This document shows, one piece after another, positions 5,590-5,940 of a stretch of DNA of 5,940 nucleotides. A model generated the notes under the pieces. That model was not told the origin of the DNA. It did not search any database and was given only the letters and a program-made list of their open reading frames with translations. The DNA is taken from the NCBI GenBank assembly GCA_031413415.1, contig JANOET010000306.1, positions 1 to 5,940 of the forward strand, written 5' to 3'. Numbering within the stretch: the stretch's first letter is position 1; each line of letters starts with the position of its first letter. The DNA is from UBA668 sp031413415. GTDB taxonomy: Bacteria > Actinomycetota > Acidimicrobiia > Acidimicrobiales > Ilumatobacteraceae. The position numbers and the translations under genes were made by a program.

Positions 5590-5940
5590 GTGTCGAACGA
5601 GCGTGAAATCATGACCTGGGAGATTTTCGGCGAAGCATCGCGTGTGCTGGCCCAGATGGTGGCCGACGACTACGAGCCCGACATGATCCTGTCGATCGCT
5701 CGTGGTGGCCTGCTCATCGGTGGCGCTCTGGGGTACGCGCTGTCGGTGAAGAACGTGTACACGATGAACGTCGAGTTCTACACCGGTGTCGACGAGCGTC
5801 TCGAGGTGCCGCGCATCCTCCCGCCGGCGCCCGACTTCGTCGACGTCAGCCATGCCCGCATCCTGATCGCCGACGATGTGGCCGACACCGGGCACACGCT
5901 TCGCTCGGTGCAGGACTTCTGCGCCGGCAAGGTGGCCGAG
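5590..5940 (+). CDS. Purine-type phosphoribosyltransferase, 5' part only
   Basis: A type I phosphoribosyltransferase joins a base to PRPP to give a nucleotide and pyrophosphate. The 117 residues present contain SIARGGLLIGGALG (35-48), NVEFYTG (60-66) and the PRPP-binding loop ILIADDVADTGHTL (91-104) with the Asp95-Asp96 pair and Thr100-Gly101-His-Thr103. The gene is intact to the right edge, with the C-terminus missing. The layout resembles actinobacterial hypoxanthine/guanine/xanthine-type enzymes that begin with a TWExFG stretch (here 9-14). The base specificity cannot be fixed from this part. Position next to a xanthine dehydrogenase favours a purine. The GTG at 5590 is chosen because TAGTTT lies seven bases upstream. 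ATG at 5611 is possible but would remove the family's usual charged N-terminus. Confidence 0.88.
   Translation, partial: MSNEREIMTWEIFGEASRVLAQMVADDYEPDMILSIARGGLLIGGALGYALSVKNVYTMNVEFYTGVDERLEVPRILPPAPDFVDVSHARILIADDVADTGHTLRSVQDFCAGKVAE

Noticed and set aside
4485..5612. 375-codon minus-strand open frame opposite pucD
   Set aside because: His/Asp/Arg-rich antisense shadow of codon bias, with no recognisable domain.
4277..5614. 445-codon plus-strand open frame overlapping the 3' half of the molybdenum subunit gene
   Set aside because: It is a +1 shadow frame, very rich in Arg and Gly; the motifs AEVGQG, QDVGRALNP and GAKGVGE all lie in the pucD frame.

Overview
The window is GC-rich, gene-dense DNA with actinobacterial character. 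The gene families fit this: a threonine-rich solute-binding lipoprotein, a xanthine dehydrogenase of the Streptomyces/Bacillus PucCDE type, and a PRTase starting MSNERE..TWEIFG. So does the promoter style, with TAnnnT boxes sitting 6-10 bases before start codons. An uncultivated or marine member of the Acidimicrobiia is my best guess; this is inferred from family resemblance only.

Layout. Positions 1-617 (minus strand) hold the N-terminal 205 residues of an SBP_bac_5 (peptide/nickel-type) ABC transporter binding lipoprotein, which runs off the left edge. A divergent intergenic region (618-742) carries a likely promoter for that gene, a TGTGA-N6-TCACA palindrome of the CRP/FNR type, and a leaderless-type promoter for the next gene. 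On the plus strand follow a small cysteine-rich DUF5522 protein (743-973) and a PPK2-family polyphosphate:nucleotide phosphotransferase (995-1807). Next is a tightly coupled three-gene operon for a molybdenum hydroxylase: FAD subunit (1896-2735), 2Fe-2S subunit (2728-3216) and molybdopterin subunit (3213-5504). The last gene is the first 117 residues of a purine-type phosphoribosyltransferase (5590-5940), cut by the right edge. No stretch over 300 bases lacks a gene. I see no RNA genes, mobile elements or CRISPR.

How it works together. The three dehydrogenase subunits form one enzyme. Hydroxylation at the Mo centre feeds electrons through two 2Fe-2S clusters to FAD. The large subunit closely resembles PucD-type xanthine dehydrogenases, so hypoxanthine/xanthine is the likely substrate. 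The adjacent PRTase would return the same bases to nucleotides, so degradation and salvage sit side by side. PPK2 adds a polyphosphate-driven nucleotide phosphorylation step, making this loosely a nucleotide/energy neighbourhood.

Nothing here is clearly a new system. The points most worth a second look are the repeated leaderless promoter architecture, the perfect CRP-like palindrome placed at -72.5 from the DUF5522 start, and the uncharacterised DUF5522 protein beside PPK2.
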